Made by a program: the position numbers and the translations under genes | Notes under the pieces: generated by a model | Databases searched by the model: none | Seen by the model: only the letters and a program-made list of their open reading frames with translations | What the model was told of the DNA's origin: nothing | Shown here: piece after piece, positions 35,217 to 47,929 of the stretch | Numbering within the stretch: position 1 is the first letter of the stretch | Layout of the letters: each line of letters begins with the position of its first letter | NCBI GenBank assembly: GCA_947179155.2 | Contig: OX359284.1 | Coordinates: 13,580,432-13,644,431, forward strand | Length of the DNA: 64,000 nt | From: Hedera helix | Lineage: Eukaryota; Streptophyta; Magnoliopsida; Apiales; Araliaceae | Direction: 5' to 3'

Positions 35217-35224
35217 ATTAACAA
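35217..35224 (+). promoter_or_regulatory. TATA box of R1
   Basis: TATAAAAG. Conserved in R0 (31173) and R2 (43434); changed to TTAAAAAAG in R3 near 49236. Confidence 0.65.
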
Positions 35225-35393
35225 GCAAGAAGGTAAAAAAGAGAGTAAAAGAAAGAAAAACAAAAATATACACACAAACTCTCACTTTCTTTCTTCCATC
35301 CGAACCACCACCAACCACCACCATGGTCATCACCGGAAAACACCAAGAATGGGAAATATTAAGCTTCAAGGAGGGAGTTTCAAGTTATGGAAG

Positions 35394-36747
35394 GTATACA
35401 AATGTATTTATTTGATTTATTTTAATATTTTAGTGTTAAAATAATTTTGTGGAAAAATAGAAAATAATTAGTATAATTATTCTAAATAATTTTTAGATGT
35501 ATACCTATGAATTTCATAATTTTTGGAGTTATTTTGTGGTGAAAAAGTGAGCAAAAATGGTGGAATTTGTGAAAAGTTGGTGTACTGTTCGCGAAGAAGG
35601 AGGAAGAAAATTTGTGTCGGACGCGGAGGTAAAACGGCGACGTTTCGGGGCGTCCGGAGGAAGAGGTCGCGCCATGCGCAAAGGCTTCGGGAACGGAAGG
35701 GAAACGACGTCGTTTTGGCGTCGGTAGCGAGGGGCCGCGCGCAATGCACGGTCGACGACACGCTGAAAATTACCAGTATGCCCCTGCCCTTTCCAGTTAA
35801 TACCAGTCGTGTCCTTTGACCACGAAAATTACGGTAATGCCCCTGGACTTTTCGAGAAATCCCGGTTGTGTCTCTAACATTGCTGAAGTTAAAAAATTGC
35901 CCCTGGGCTTTCCAGAAAATACCGAATATGTCCCTAAGGGCGCGGAAATTACCAAAATGCCCCCAGAAGTGATTTTTAATGAAATAAATGTTTAAAAATT
36001 GTTTAAAAGTCATAAAAAATTATAGAAAAATACTAAAAATATAGAAATGATGTTTGAGCATTAAATTTAATATTTTTGTAAAAATATTAAATATTGGAGA
36101 TTAATATTTAAATATTTTAAATATTAATCTATTAAGTTTAAAAGTTAGAAAATGGTTAAATCAAATTTTCGGACGATCAGAAATGTTAAATTTTATCCGA
36201 TGAGCTGGGTTGTCCGTAGTGAATGTATTTTATATTAAATTAAATGAATATATTAAGGAACGAGGTTAATATAATTAACCATATTAATTATTAATTGACC
36301 CGGTACCCTAAAATAAATCGTCGGGCAGGGATAATTACGGTATAGATGATATTAATTAATTAAATTAATATCATAAAGAGATAAATAATTCTTATTTGAT
36401 TATTTTATGATCATAGGTTGATCGAGTTAAGAGTTTGAGCTATCAATTTAAATAACTGGACGCCATGCAATTCAGTCCCTTTTATGTTAAATGTTGAACT
36501 ATTATGATATGTAATTCTTGTTTTAAATGCATAAAAATTATGTGTTATGTGATACGTGATTAATATGACCACAATGTGTACTTTGTACAACGATATGCAT
36601 ATATATGAGATATATTGTTATGGTAGAAGCACAAGCACATGATGTATGACACACACTGAGCATGTTAAGGTATGTGATATGTGAAGCATAAACTGTTGAA
36701 CTTGATGAGCCGTTGTGCTCATTACTTGCTTAATATACATTTTGCAG
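35394..36747 (+). promoter_or_regulatory. Predicted LTR leader intron in R1
   Basis: Donor-like ATGGAAG|GTATACAAA at 35394 (177 bp after the TATA box). Acceptor-like ACATTTTGCAG ends at 36747. The stem-loop TGAGC/GCTCA with a 6-nt loop is at 36706-36721. The GC-rich block (35580-35965) lies inside. The upstream exon would be about 150 nt. Confidence 0.45.
35580..35965 (+). repeat. GC-rich block of R1
   Basis: Palindromes GCGCCATGCGC, the perfect 14-nt palindrome AAACGACGTCGTTT (core GACGTC, a bZIP-type site), then 3.5 imperfect ~60-bp repeats centred on ATGCCCCTGG and TGTGTCCCTAA. Open frames over this block (for example 35477-36013 minus) are composition artefacts. Confidence 0.75.
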
Positions 36748-37367
36748 GAAAGAAATAAATTTCAAGAATATCAGATTAAATTAGAGATGAGTTGGCTAGA
36801 AGGTTGGAAACACTATTGTTATATTTTTCATTCAGTGTGGATAAGTTGTCAAGATTACATGAATATTTTGTATGTACATATATGTTGGATCCGAATAAGA
36901 CGAGTAGTGTTAAATTGTGAACCGTGAATGTTCAAATTAATTGTTACGTTAGAAATTATTATACGTTTGATTATAAACGATGCAACAAGGAATATTTGTA
37001 TGAAAATAAATAACTGTAAATTTTAAATCAATGAATAGTTATACGGATATGAAAGGATATTAAATTTTGAATGATGAGATTTAAGATATTGGTAACAGAA
37101 AGGAAAGAAAAAGTGAAGGTTGCGATCCAGGGACTAGGATCGAGATACAAGGATTTTACATATTCAAATATTTTAATACAACGATTAAGAAAAAGAAAAA
37201 TTTATACCGAAAAATTAGGTAATTGATGTTTGTAATGTCAATTAATGGATTAAAGAAGAAAATTAAAGATTTATTAACGAACCGAAATTTGGACGCAAGG
37301 AAGATAATGATTAATAAATATGAAATTTAAGATAATAAAGATGGACGAATTTTGGGGTCGTTACAGT

Positions 37368-37379
37368 TAGTATCAGAGC
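37368..37379 (+). promoter_or_regulatory. Primer-binding site of R1-R3 element
   Basis: TAGTATCAGAGC two bases after R1, one mismatch from the initiator tRNA-Met site TGGTATCAGAGC. Confidence 0.8.
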
Positions 37380-37480
37380 TAGAGGTTATAACCCTTAGGA
37401 AAATGATACCTTAGGCTATAACCTAAAGCAAGAAAGAGTACGGTTAGTTGAGTGTTCTGAAAACTCAAGCGTATGGTAAA
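37380..37480 (+). mobile_element. Internal region of LARD-like element, part 1
   Basis: Noncoding. Ends with TSD GTAAA of solo LTR D. Its last 40 bases are similar to 45990-46040. Confidence 0.7.
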
Positions 37481-38592
37481 TGTGACGACCCCGAATCCGG
37501 GTTCCTTGAACCTCGGATCTGGTTCAACACGAGTACTACATTTTCCTTATTGTTCATGAATTACAACAATATTATAATTGCTAAATAATCATTTATTTGC
37601 AATTTCACAACATCTATTTCTATTCCAGAATCGAAATCTTTATACATTCCTAGTATGTCTCAATATCATACATGATACGACATTCTATTACAATCAATTT
37701 GAGTATCTAAGACTCATAATACATACCAACTAAAGTCTTATACTACACAATCATTTACCTGTCCAATTCGGACTGATATCTACAGTGGTCGTGCTAGACC
37801 TTCTGTGAATATAATATGCATTCCTGTTTCTTGATCCTTATCAAGACTTCAAATACTTGTACTATCTGAAAATGTTGGTTTAAGCAAGAGTGAGCACGAC
37901 GGCTCAACAAGTTTAACAGTTACACATAACACATTACATGTTTCATATATACTCTGCAATTTATACTTACATCATGCTTTTCATGCATTTCAGTTTATGT
38001 CATACTGCTCATGCTTCACATATAACATCTAGCAATTCAAGCTTCATATTTATACATAATCTACATGTAATCATACCTCATGCATATCACAATTATCATC
38101 AATATCTTTCTATTAACAATTTAATATCACATCATAGCATGTTAAGGCACATAGGAGCAAGTTCTGAAAAACTTGCCTAGTCGCTTCTACCATTTACGCT
38201 TATTTGCGTCATTTGATCAACCAACAATTTATATAACAAATTGACATAATCATTAGCTACCAGGACTTTTAATTAGTCTTAACTTAAGACCTTAACTTCA
38301 AATTATTAACTCTTAAGATGTCCGTCAAACGAACCCTTAAGTTCCGGACAAAACCCTAGTCCAAATACAGTTTGGACAGGCCGGGTACACTTAACCAATT
38401 TACGCATTCACTATACGTTCATCGTACATCCCACTTTCAATAAGTTGTTTAAATTAGTCACAAAGGGACTATTTACATTGGTTTAATTCAATTAAACTTT
38501 CTTCTTTTACATAACTTAATGATTTGGACATTTAATAATGTACCAAATACCTCAAAATATTATCTACATTTGATAATATACAACTACGTTTA

Positions 38593-38972
38593 AATATTAT
38601 TAACCAATTAATAATATTTTAATCACTTCTTAATATTATTAACCATTTAATAATATTTTAATCACTTATTAATATTATTAACCATTTAATAATATTTTAC
38701 TCACTTATTAATATTATTAACCATTTAATAATATTTTACTCACTTATTAATATTATTAACCATTTAATAATATTTTAATCACTTATTAATATTATTAACC
38801 ATTTAATAATATTTTAATCACTTATTAATATTATTAACCATTTAATAATATTTTACTTATTTAATAATGTCATTAATTATTTAAGAACATTTTCATCATA
38901 TACAAATGTTATTACACATTTAATAACCTTTTAATCTTATACTAATATTATTCATCATTTAATAATATTTTA
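38593..38972. repeat. 39-bp AT-hairpin array in LTR D
   Basis: Seven regular 39-bp units with arms AATATTATTAA and TTAATAATATT and loop CCAT, then about three decayed units. The arms are the same as in LTR A while the loop and spacer differ. Confidence 0.92.
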
Positions 38973-39142
38973 ATATTCTTCAAATATTACCAATAGTTAA
39001 CTTTTTAATTGTGTTAACTTTAGTCTTTATTTTATACATTTGAATACCATTAAGTTACTAATAAACTCTACATAAATAGGTTTGGTATTCAAATACATTC
39101 ATTTTACATGTATTTCAACTTAAATTTTCACTAAAAACTCAA

Positions 39143-39236
39143 CCCGGACCGACCCGACCCGACCCGGACCACTAAAATAGGTCACTGGCAGAATGTTTCA
39201 CCGCTGCGGCGGTGGTTTTCACCGCTGCGGCGGTGG
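39143..39236. repeat. GACCC block and paired GC palindromes in LTR D
   Basis: A short GACCC repeat, then CACCGCTGCGGCGGTG twice (39199-39214, 39220-39235; arms CACCGC/GCGGTG, loop TGCG). Three related, partly mutated copies recur at about 40788-40871 in the U3. Confidence 0.85.
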
Positions 39237-40038
39237 TACATAATTTCCGAAACCCTAGTTTGGGGACTGTCCGACCCTCCGACGCTCCGATAGCCATAAC
39301 TTCTTCATTTTAAAATATTTTGGGGTGATTCTTGAGTCCATTCTCATCAAAATTTTCCCCTCTACAATTTCTCTTTAGATCACAAATCCAAATTCCGAAC
39401 TGAACTGGACTAAAAATGGCTCACAAGGACAAAGTGAAAACTAAAATCACAAATCCTTGGTTTTAATTGTTCAAACTTGAATAAAATAAACTCTACACAT
39501 CCAAATGACACCAACTTAGTGTTGTTGTCTTTCTAACTTCTTGTTTTACAATATTTCATGGTTTGATCACATTTTTAAAAACGTTTGACACGAAATTTAA
39601 AGATCGAACCCCTTAGGGTTTTACCGGTAAATCGCAATATGGAATTTTCTTCCATTTATTTGCATACCACACATACCAATACTTGTTTTAAATATACTAA
39701 ACCATGAATCTACCTATATATCATAGATTTAGACTTCTAGAGCATCAAAATAACTTTTGATCGGTTAAAAATATATTTTGACCGATTAAAACTTATATAG
39801 ACTATAAAAATGAAATAGGTGAATGTTAGATCACTTTTGAACCTCTTGATCTTGGATGTTCTTCATCACTTGACTATGATCTTGGCTTGTGACTCCACCT
39901 TGATCATCCTCCAACATTTTTCCATGGTGGATCATCAATCTCACAAAGTAGCTCTTATTTTTCTCTAGAGCTTCTCTCTCTACAACACTTGAACTAGCTA
40001 GTAAATGACTAACATTTGCTAGCTCTTTCCCTCTTCTC

Positions 40039-40046
40039 TATATATA
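40039..40046 (-). promoter_or_regulatory. TATA box of LTR D
   Basis: TATATATA followed in element sense by a GAGAGAGAAGCTC-type leader, about 200 bp before the donor-like site. Confidence 0.5.
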
Positions 40047-40361
40047 TCACTCCCTTAATCACCATCAACTCCTACTAATCAACTAACATAGTCAAATTAG
40101 GAGTTAATTATGCTTACTATTGGATTGATTGACCAATTGAATGACTAGGTGATTGACTAAGGTTGGTGAACCACTTTGACATTGTATACAAGTGAAGCAA
40201 CCAAGCAAATCAAGCCACCCCCTTGTGGGGACCACTAAATCTCAGCAAAATGGGATTTAATCCCCCATTTTTGCTTTATTTTTATAGCTTAAATATACAT
40301 TTATACATCTATATATATATATACACATATGATCAATTGTTGACCAATTTTGACTACCATT

Positions 40362-41293
40362 TGGGCTCCACATTGGAATCTATGATTTAATATATTGGGC
40401 TCATCCAATTAATTGGTTTGGGCTCAATTTAATTATTACATTGGGCTAACATTACATACCCTTTGTTACATTTAATTAAAACAAGCATTGGGCTTGATTA
40501 ATTATAACTTGAATCAATGTTAAATTAATTACAATAATTACTAGGTTAATTTATTAGACCTAGTTCAAAACCTCATTTGGACTTATAATATAATCCAATT
40601 ACCTCATTAAATAAACACATTAATCTAATTACATAATCCAATTAGATTTGCTATCTATAAGTCCATTGGACCTCTAATTGAGTTAGTTTACAAAACACTA
40701 ACACTTAACATAGTTTGGGTTTAATTTATTAAAATCCTAATAATGCTCATACATACAAGCACTCTTATTAATTTTCAACATTTTGATACATCGCTGTGGC
40801 GGTGATTACTACCGTTGCGGCGGTAGTTCAAATTTTACTTTCCAGAGAGTTTCACCGCTGCGGCGGTAGTGCTAATTTTCAAAACTCTAAAACACATTAA
40901 TACAAGTACTTTGACTTGATTAAATTAAATTCATTAACTACCTTTTATCATTAACTTGGGTTTATAATATAATTACCCATACCCATATAGTTATTCCTAC
41001 ATTGGGTTACACAATTAACTAATACATTGTTAATTCTCAACTCTACCTTCCTTTCTCTATCAATTAACCAATGTTTGGTTAATTCTCTCTTTTGTCTACC
41101 AACTAGGGTTATTCAATTAACCCCACATTAGTTAATTCTCTACACTCAATAGTATTTCCCCACACTTTGACCAACATTGAACTTTTAAAAGTTTGGGCTA
41201 CATAGCTTATCTCTCATTGGGCTCTCTTATTTAATTACCCACCTTCATGCAAGTATTCCCATATTGGGCTAACACATATAATCCTTTTGGGCT
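40362..41293 (-). promoter_or_regulatory. TGGGCT motifs in LTR D U3
   Basis: Nine TGGGCT motifs: five between about 40363 and 40490 and four between about 41187 and 41292, upstream of the TATA box in element sense. Same site II-type motif as in LTR A. Confidence 0.45.
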
Positions 41294-41705
41294 AGTCTAC
41301 TAGTAGTAATTAAATTACTTGGACTCATAACTAATATAATTAACCTAATTAATTATATTTTACAACATTCCTTCTTACTTTATATTAAAACTAATTACTT
41401 TATTAGTTTTGTTGAGTATTAATTACTCATCTTTTTATTTGGCTAACAAGCACACTTTAGGTATATATATGTATTCATATAATCACATTCACTTCTCAAT
41501 TGAATTTATTTCCTTAATAAATTCTCTACATGCATCATTAAAAATATTCTTACATTTAATTTCTAACAAATCAATTATGTTAAAAAAAAAATGTTTACCC
41601 ATTTTCTACACATCTTACTTCTCAAATTCTAGGTTTTAAACATTAACCTTTAATTAAATCAATTAAGATCTTATATAAAATCTTGAAAATATCTGGGATA
41701 TTACA

Positions 41706-42113
41706 GTAAACTCGTGACTCATGATTATATGGTGGAGCCCCTTTAGCGAATGGGCGACTATGGTCTGACTAGGACAAGCTCCTCAACCATATGATTATGG
41801 TAAGTTCCTGAGTCCAAATACGTGAAAAGTTTGATGAACATTGGGGGAATTGAAATAGAAAGATGTAAGTTAAGAAATACAGATCTCATATATTGGCTAA
41901 GGTTAAGGAAATCAGAAAAATATAAGATTATAAAAAAGAGATAAAGATGTTAAGAAAGATCTGAACGAAGGTAGGGAATTGAGAAAATTTATAAGTTCAA
42001 TCTGAAAGAATATTTGAATGGATTCAAAGATGAATCTCGACGATAATCAGGGGACACCTGATTTAAGCAATAAAGATGACAAGGTAACCCAAAACATATA
42101 GGAAGAGATCATA
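41706..42113 (+). mobile_element. Internal region of LARD-like element, part 2
   Basis: Noncoding. Positions 41706-41850 are a diverged direct repeat of 46035-46215 (shared GACTCAT, GGACAAGCT, GGTAAGTTCCT, AAGTTTGATGAAC). Ends at TSD TCATA of R2. Confidence 0.7.
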
Positions 42114-45100
42114 TGTGAAGATCCGAATTTTCAGGATTTCTTTAATAAAATTAAATGAGAATTTAATTGATAAAATTAAATGAGAATTTAATTGATAAAA
42201 TTATCAAGGTTGTTTAAATTAATTATTATATTATGTGATTTAAGGTATGTGAAGGGATTTAATTGATAAAATTAAATCAGTATAGAGATGGTGATAATTG
42301 ATGTTGATTTAAATTAATTGAAAAGTAAATAAATTGTTTAAAAACAATTTATGAAAAATAAAAGAAATTATATATAAAGGTACAATAAATTGTACAATAA
42401 AATTATTGTGAAGGTGCAGGAATTATTATTTAAATAATGTTATTAGATATGAATATATATACATTTGTATATATATGTGTTATGTTTAATTGTGGTTATT
42501 ATAAATGTTATTAATTATGAAAATTAAGGGATTAATAATTAAATTAATCCAAAGTTAAATAAAAGTTAATGAGAAAGTTAATAAAATTATAATTATTGAT
42601 TTTAGATTTAATTAAGAATTATGGTGGAAATTTATAAATTGATTGAGAAGAAATGTAATTATATAAATTATATAATAATAAATTATATAATTTATATAAG
42701 AAAATTAAAGTGATGTATAAAGAAAATTATAATTATATAAATTATATAAGGATAATTATATAATTTATATAAGATATTAAAATAATGAGAGAGTTAATGA
42801 ATGTATAATTATTGATTATATAATTAATTAATAATTATGGAGGAATTTAAGAAATTATTTAAAAGGAGAATGTAATTATATAAGTTATATAGTATTAAAT
42901 TATATAATTTATAAAGAAATTAATGTGAAATGTAAAGAAATGAAATTAAATGAGGAAAAAGGAATATTTTTAATTCATTAAAAATTATGTTTATGTATAA
43001 TGAAATTATTATGACTTTTATGAAGGATAATATTTCGGAAATGTGAACATGTTAATGTAACATGTTATCCAAGTAACGAAGTGAAAAATTACGAAAAATA
43101 ATTTATATATATTACATGAATTATTTTATGATTTTTTGGAGGTATAAATTACCTCATTTAATTACATGCATGACATTATGCGTGTACAAAATTTGTCAAG
43201 TAAGGTACCCAAAAGAGGTATTAAAATTAATTATAAATCATGTTATGATTTTTGGTGAATTAAAATAAATATTTTATATAATGTATATAAAATATTTATT
43301 ACACGATATATTTACGTAATGTATTAAAATGAATATTGCATGCATAAATTTGGAACAATCCGGAAGAAAGAAAAAGTCGGTTGGCATGATTAAGTCGGTG
43401 GGTTTTTTTTCCAACGTGTGAGGTGGTTATGAATATAAAAGGAAAGGAAAAGCAAGCAAAGGGAAAGAAATAAGAAAGAAAAGAAAAAGAAAATAAAACA
43501 ACTCTCTCTCTCTCATTTTCTCTCTTCCTCCCACCGAACATCACCTCCACCCACCGTGAACCACCATGACACCGCAAGAGAGAAGGTTTGGTGCCATCCA
43601 AGTGAGAGAAAGCTTCAAGGAAGGTACACAAATTTAATTATGAAATTTATTTAGTATTTATGGAGATAAAATATTTTCATGGAAAAATTGGAAATAATTA
43701 GAATAATTATTCCAAATAATTTTAGGATGTATATCTATGATTTACATGATTTTTTTGGAGTAGTTTTGATGTGAAAAGTTGGAGCAAAATGATATATTTT
43801 GTGCAAAGTTGGCTACTGTGTTCGCAGAATGGAAAACAAAAATAAAAAAATTTGACAGGCCGCGCATCGCGCGCGCTGAAATTTTTCCGGAAGTAGCGAA
43901 CAAAACGGCGTCGTTTTGGGGACAAAAGGGAGGGCCGCGCCATGCGCGACCGAAGTTTTCGGAACGGGTCAACAAACGACGTCGTTTTGGAACGACAGGG
44001 ATGGTCCGCGCAATGCGCGACCGTGTTTTGGGGCAAAAGTACGAAAATGCCCCTGGCCTTTCCAGTGAATACCCAGCGTGTCCTTTGGCCACGCGAACTT
44101 CGGTTATGCCCCTAATCTTTTTTGTTAATGCCAGTCATGTCCCTAACGTTGTGAAAATTATAGAAATGCCCTTGGACTTTTCGAAAAATGTCGGTTGTGT
44201 CTCTAAGGGCGCGGAAATTACTAAAATGCCCCCAGAACTTGTTTTTAATTAAAATAAATGTTTAAAAATTGTTTAAAAATCATAGAAAATTATAGAAAAA
44301 TACTAAAAATATAGAAATGATGTTTGGGTATTAAATTTAATATTTTTGTAAAAATCTTGAATATTGGGGATTAATATTTAAATATTTAAATATTAATCTA
44401 ATCAAGTTATAATTTAGAAAGTGTTTAAATAAAATTTTCGGGCAACCAAATATGTTAAATTTTATCTGATGAGCCGGGTTGTCCGTAGTGAAGGCATTGG
44501 TTATTAAAATAAATTAATTTATTAAGGAACAAGGTTAATATAATTAACCTTATTAGTTAATAATTAACCCGGTACTCTAAAATAAATTGTCGGGTAGGGT
44601 TAATTACATTAGAGATGATATTAATTAAGAAAATTAATATCATAAAGGATAAATAATTATTATTTGATTATTTTATGATTATAGGTTGATCGAGTTAAGG
44701 TTTTGAGCTATTTATTGGAGATCCAGGCAAGTTCTTCAGTCCCTGAAATGTTAAATATTGACTGTTATGATATGAAATACTTGTTTTAAATGCATAAAAA
44801 TTATGTGCTATGTAATACGTGCTTAATATGATCACAATGTGTACTTTGTGCAATAATATGAATATATATGAGAAATATTGCTATAGTAGAAGCACAACAC
44901 ATGATGTATGACACACACCAAGCATGATAAGGTATGTGATACGTGAATCATGAAATGTGTTAACTGTTGAACTTGTTGAGCCGTTGTGCTCATTACTTGC
45001 TTAAAATAAATTTTTGCAGGAAAGAAATAAATTTCAAAAATATCAGATGGGATAAAGACGGATAATCACAGAAGGTTACGAATGTTATTGTTATATTTCA

Positions 45101-45597
45101 ATAACATAATTTAACGTGAATACAGTTGTTAAGTTATATTGATATTTTGTATGTTGAATCCAGACAGGATAAGTAAAGTTAATTTTTGAACTGTGATTGT
45201 ACTAGATAGATGTTACGATAGAGATTATTAAATGATTAAATTATGATTTATGAAACGAAAGATGTTGTATGGATATATATACAATATTAAATTTTAAATG
45301 TTGAGCTTTACGATATTGGTTATAGAAAGAAAAAGTTAAGGTTGCGATCCAGGGACTAGGATCCAGAATGTAAGGATTTTAAATATCCAAATATTTTAAT
45401 ACAATGAATGGATTGAATTGAGAAAAGAAAAATTTATACCGAAAAATTCGATAATTAATAATTTAAAGTCAATTTAAAGGATTAAAGAAGGTGATGAAAG
45501 ATTTATTAACGGACCAAAATTTGGACATAAGGCAATTGATGTTTAATAAATATAAGATTTAAGAGAATAAAGTGGGTCGAATTTCAGGGTCGTTACA
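42114..45597 (+). mobile_element. Solo LTR R2
   Basis: 3484 bp, TGTGAAGATCC...GGTCGTTACA, TSD TCATA (42109-42113 and 45598-45602). More diverged from R1 and R3 than they are from each other. TATA box at 43434-43441; GC block at 43855-44240 with three CGCGC-type palindromes and the GACGTC palindrome. Confidence 0.92.
43624..45019 (+). promoter_or_regulatory. Predicted LTR leader intron in R2
   Basis: Donor-like AGGAAG|GTACACAAA 190 bp after the TATA box. Acceptor-like TTTTTGCAG ends at 45019. Stem-loop 44977-44992, 27 nt before the acceptor end. Confidence 0.45.
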
Positions 45598-47929
45598 TCA
45601 TAATAATATGATCTGGAATGGTGAGAGGATCGTACTACGATACGATCACAAAATAAGGGAAGCGAGTAAGGAATAGATTGCAAGGCAAGATCATGATAGG
45701 ATCCAATGAAAAGTGAAATAACAGAGAGACCTGTTAATGGTCGAAAAGGCTTAGTGTAATGTTATAAAGAGATATGGTACTATGAAATAGTACAAAAAGA
45801 ATTCAGAGAATGATGAGACATGAATGGCAGAAAGGTCATGATAAGGGGGTAGAAAACTTGGGTACGAAATTTCAATTGAGGACTCACGTGGTGACTGAGT
45901 TGCACAATCTTTTGTATGGGCAGGGGACTTGTGTTTACTTAGTTACTATGTGATAATCATTGAAATGTTAGAGTCACGCTAACAGTTTTTGATAGATAGA
46001 TAATATTAAGTTTAGGCACGAGTTCTTAAAACTCATGCATATGGTAAGTCCATGACTCATAATTGTATGGTATGTTTGAGCCCCTCAGCATATGGATAGT
46101 CTTTGATTTGTTCTCAGACTATATATTGCTAGGACAAGCTTCTAAACCCATATTTTTGTGGTAAGTTCCTGGACTCATAATGTGTGACAAGTTTGATGAA
46201 CTATCGGGGGCTATAGAAAGTTGGAGTAGTTAGAAATTTTAATATGATAAATAACAATAGTCCTAGCAATGAATAATATAATTAAGTGAAAGAAACGAAG
46301 GTGGCAGATGTGTTAAAAATGTTAGAAAATCTAGGATATTCCCACTCTTCTAGTTTTGCTAGACTTCGAAATTTTTGGCCTCAAGTTAATTTGGCACGAA
46401 TGTGTTTCAAAAATACAAATGAATTTTTTTTTTAGTGATTTAAAAAGTGTCTGTGCTACTTGTTTCGGCTAGACAAAAATATTTTAACATCAAAATGTAT
46501 TTCAAAAGAATCATCCATGCACCTTTTAGCCCGGTGTAGATGTGATGAATGACGAAATGCTCAACGTGTTGTTGAGACGGTGCGGTACTATTTCGTCATA
46601 AGGTGATTCAACACCATAAAGTATGGTGTAGGAATTATTAACGACGGAATTCTCAACGTACTGTCACGATGATGCGGTAACATGAAGTCATGAATGATTT
46701 TAATTTATAAAAGTGTGTCAAAGCTATAAGTCAATGTCATTTGATTCGACTAGATATTTTGAAAGTTTTGACATGATGAATGCTTGAAAAAATTCTGCGA
46801 GTTATAAATTGTTAAAAGTGAGTCTATGCTAATTGATCTGGCTAGACAAGCGTTGAAGAAACATAAGTCTGAGCTATTGATTCAGCTAGACAAATTTTGT
46901 AAAATATTGAATTCATATTCTTTGAAAGTTATAACCAATCAAATTACTTGTGAATGAATCCTAACGCTGAGATGAACAAAGAGATTAAGAATGTTGCAGG
47001 TTGATCGGGTCACCTGGCATAAGAGACACGGGCATTACAGATTGTTCTACTGGAGTGCCAAATTACGGATTAAATTTATACCATTTTAATGGCAGACTGA
47101 TCCACTGTCAGGGTTTGCAGTATGAAGTACTCGGGGAGCGAAGTACTGTAAACCGGGATAAATGTTCATTCAGCATATCATGAAAGTTTTCCAAAATAAA
47201 AATTTTGAATTCTTCTACTCTTATAAAGATTGGATGGTCGGGGTAGTATTTTAAATTGTGAGTGATAAGGAAAGTAATATTGTAAAGGAAAGAAATTATG
47301 AAATGTGATGGATTTGAAAATTGCAATGGGCAATGATTACGAGAAATGAAGGGAAGAAAAATTTGTGGAATAAATACAAAGGAATTGTGTAAGTTACAAA
47401 TGAATGAGGTATGAGTACATAGAAATTTCGAGGACGAAATTTTATGAAGGAGAGGTGAATGTGACACCCAAGATTTTTGAAATAATTTTAAATAAGGATT
47501 ATGATGAATTAAGTAAATGTTAGTGTTTAAAACCTAGTGTTGAATGATAGAAGTATTAAGGAATGATTTATGAAATGTGAAGAAGATTTATATGAATTAA
47601 GAAAAGAAGGATGAATGTGTAAAGTATCAATAAGGTGGAATAGAGAATACGAAATAAGTGGATTGAGTAAGAGTAAATATGATTAAAGAAAAGAAATTTT
47701 TAGAGAATGAGAAATCAAAGAAATTGTGAATTGAGTTAAGAATTGAATATTCTGACAGTTATGACCATTATGGTGTTATTCCTGTAAGTTAAAGAGGTAA
47801 AATATAATTATTATGGAATTAGTTGTTATTCACCAAGATAAAGATATTGCAAGGTACTATAAATAAAATACGTATGATTATTACAGCAATTATGATTCCG
47901 AGGACGGAATCCTGTTAAGGGGGGAAGAA
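45598..47929 (+). mobile_element. Internal region of LARD-like element, part 3
   Basis: About 2.3 kb with no supported ORF. It includes the second copy of the 150-bp repeat (46035-46215), four loosely similar motifs ending CTAGACAA (46459-46890), and a second purine-tract-plus-LTR-start look-alike near 47428-47470 (GAAGGAGAGGTGAATGTGACACCC). Confidence 0.65.
47917..47929 (+). promoter_or_regulatory. Polypurine tract of R1-R3 element
   Basis: AAGGGGGGAAGAA directly before R3, preceded by CCGAGGACGGAATCC. Confidence 0.9.

Larger units (their letters stand above)
33899..37365 (+). repeat. LTR R1 (5' LTR)
   Basis: 3467 bp, TGTGAGGATCC...GGTCGTTACA. The U3 has three AT-rich inverted repeats (about 34446-34481, 34512-34548, 34651-34694). 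Then TATA box, predicted intron with GC block, and stem-loop. Compared with R3 it lacks a ~36-bp unit carrying one CGCGC-AAT-GCGCG palindrome near 35612. Confidence 0.93.
37866..39842 (-). promoter_or_regulatory. Predicted LTR leader intron in LTR D
   Basis: Donor-like CAAGAG|GTTCAAAAG at 39842, about 200 bp after the TATA box. Acceptor-like CAACATTTTCAG ends at 37866. Stem-loop TGAGC/GCTCA with a 6-nt loop at 37891-37906. Confidence 0.42.
37481..41705 (-). mobile_element. Solo LTR D
   Basis: 4225 bp, TGTGACGACC...GATATTACA, TSD GTAAA (37476-37480 and 41706-41710). Its first 30 bp resemble LTR A, but the rest has diverged while keeping the same order of parts on the minus strand: nine TGGGCT motifs, TATA box, donor-like site, GC palindromes, GACCC block, 39-bp hairpin array, stem-loop, acceptor-like site. 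No internal region, so left by LTR-LTR recombination. Confidence 0.92.

Noticed and set aside
35325..35393. Short peptide starting CCACCATGG in the R1 leader
   Set aside because: The frame hits a stop in R3 and the ATG context is missing in R0, so there is no sign of selection.
35477..36013. 178-codon minus frame
   Set aside because: Same GC-rich block in R1, antisense to the element, not conserved in R2 or R3.
43779..44252. 157-codon frame rich in Arg
   Set aside because: It lies over the GC-rich palindrome block of LTR R2. Frames also open on the opposite strand there and are not kept between R copies.
47001..47183. 60-codon plus frame in the LARD internal region
   Set aside because: No similarity to gag or pol that I can see; length is within chance expectation.
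47459..47885. Possible separate short LTR (TGTGACACCC...ATTACA)
   Set aside because: Ends look right, but flanks GTGAA and GCAAT are not a target duplication, so it was not called as an independent insertion.
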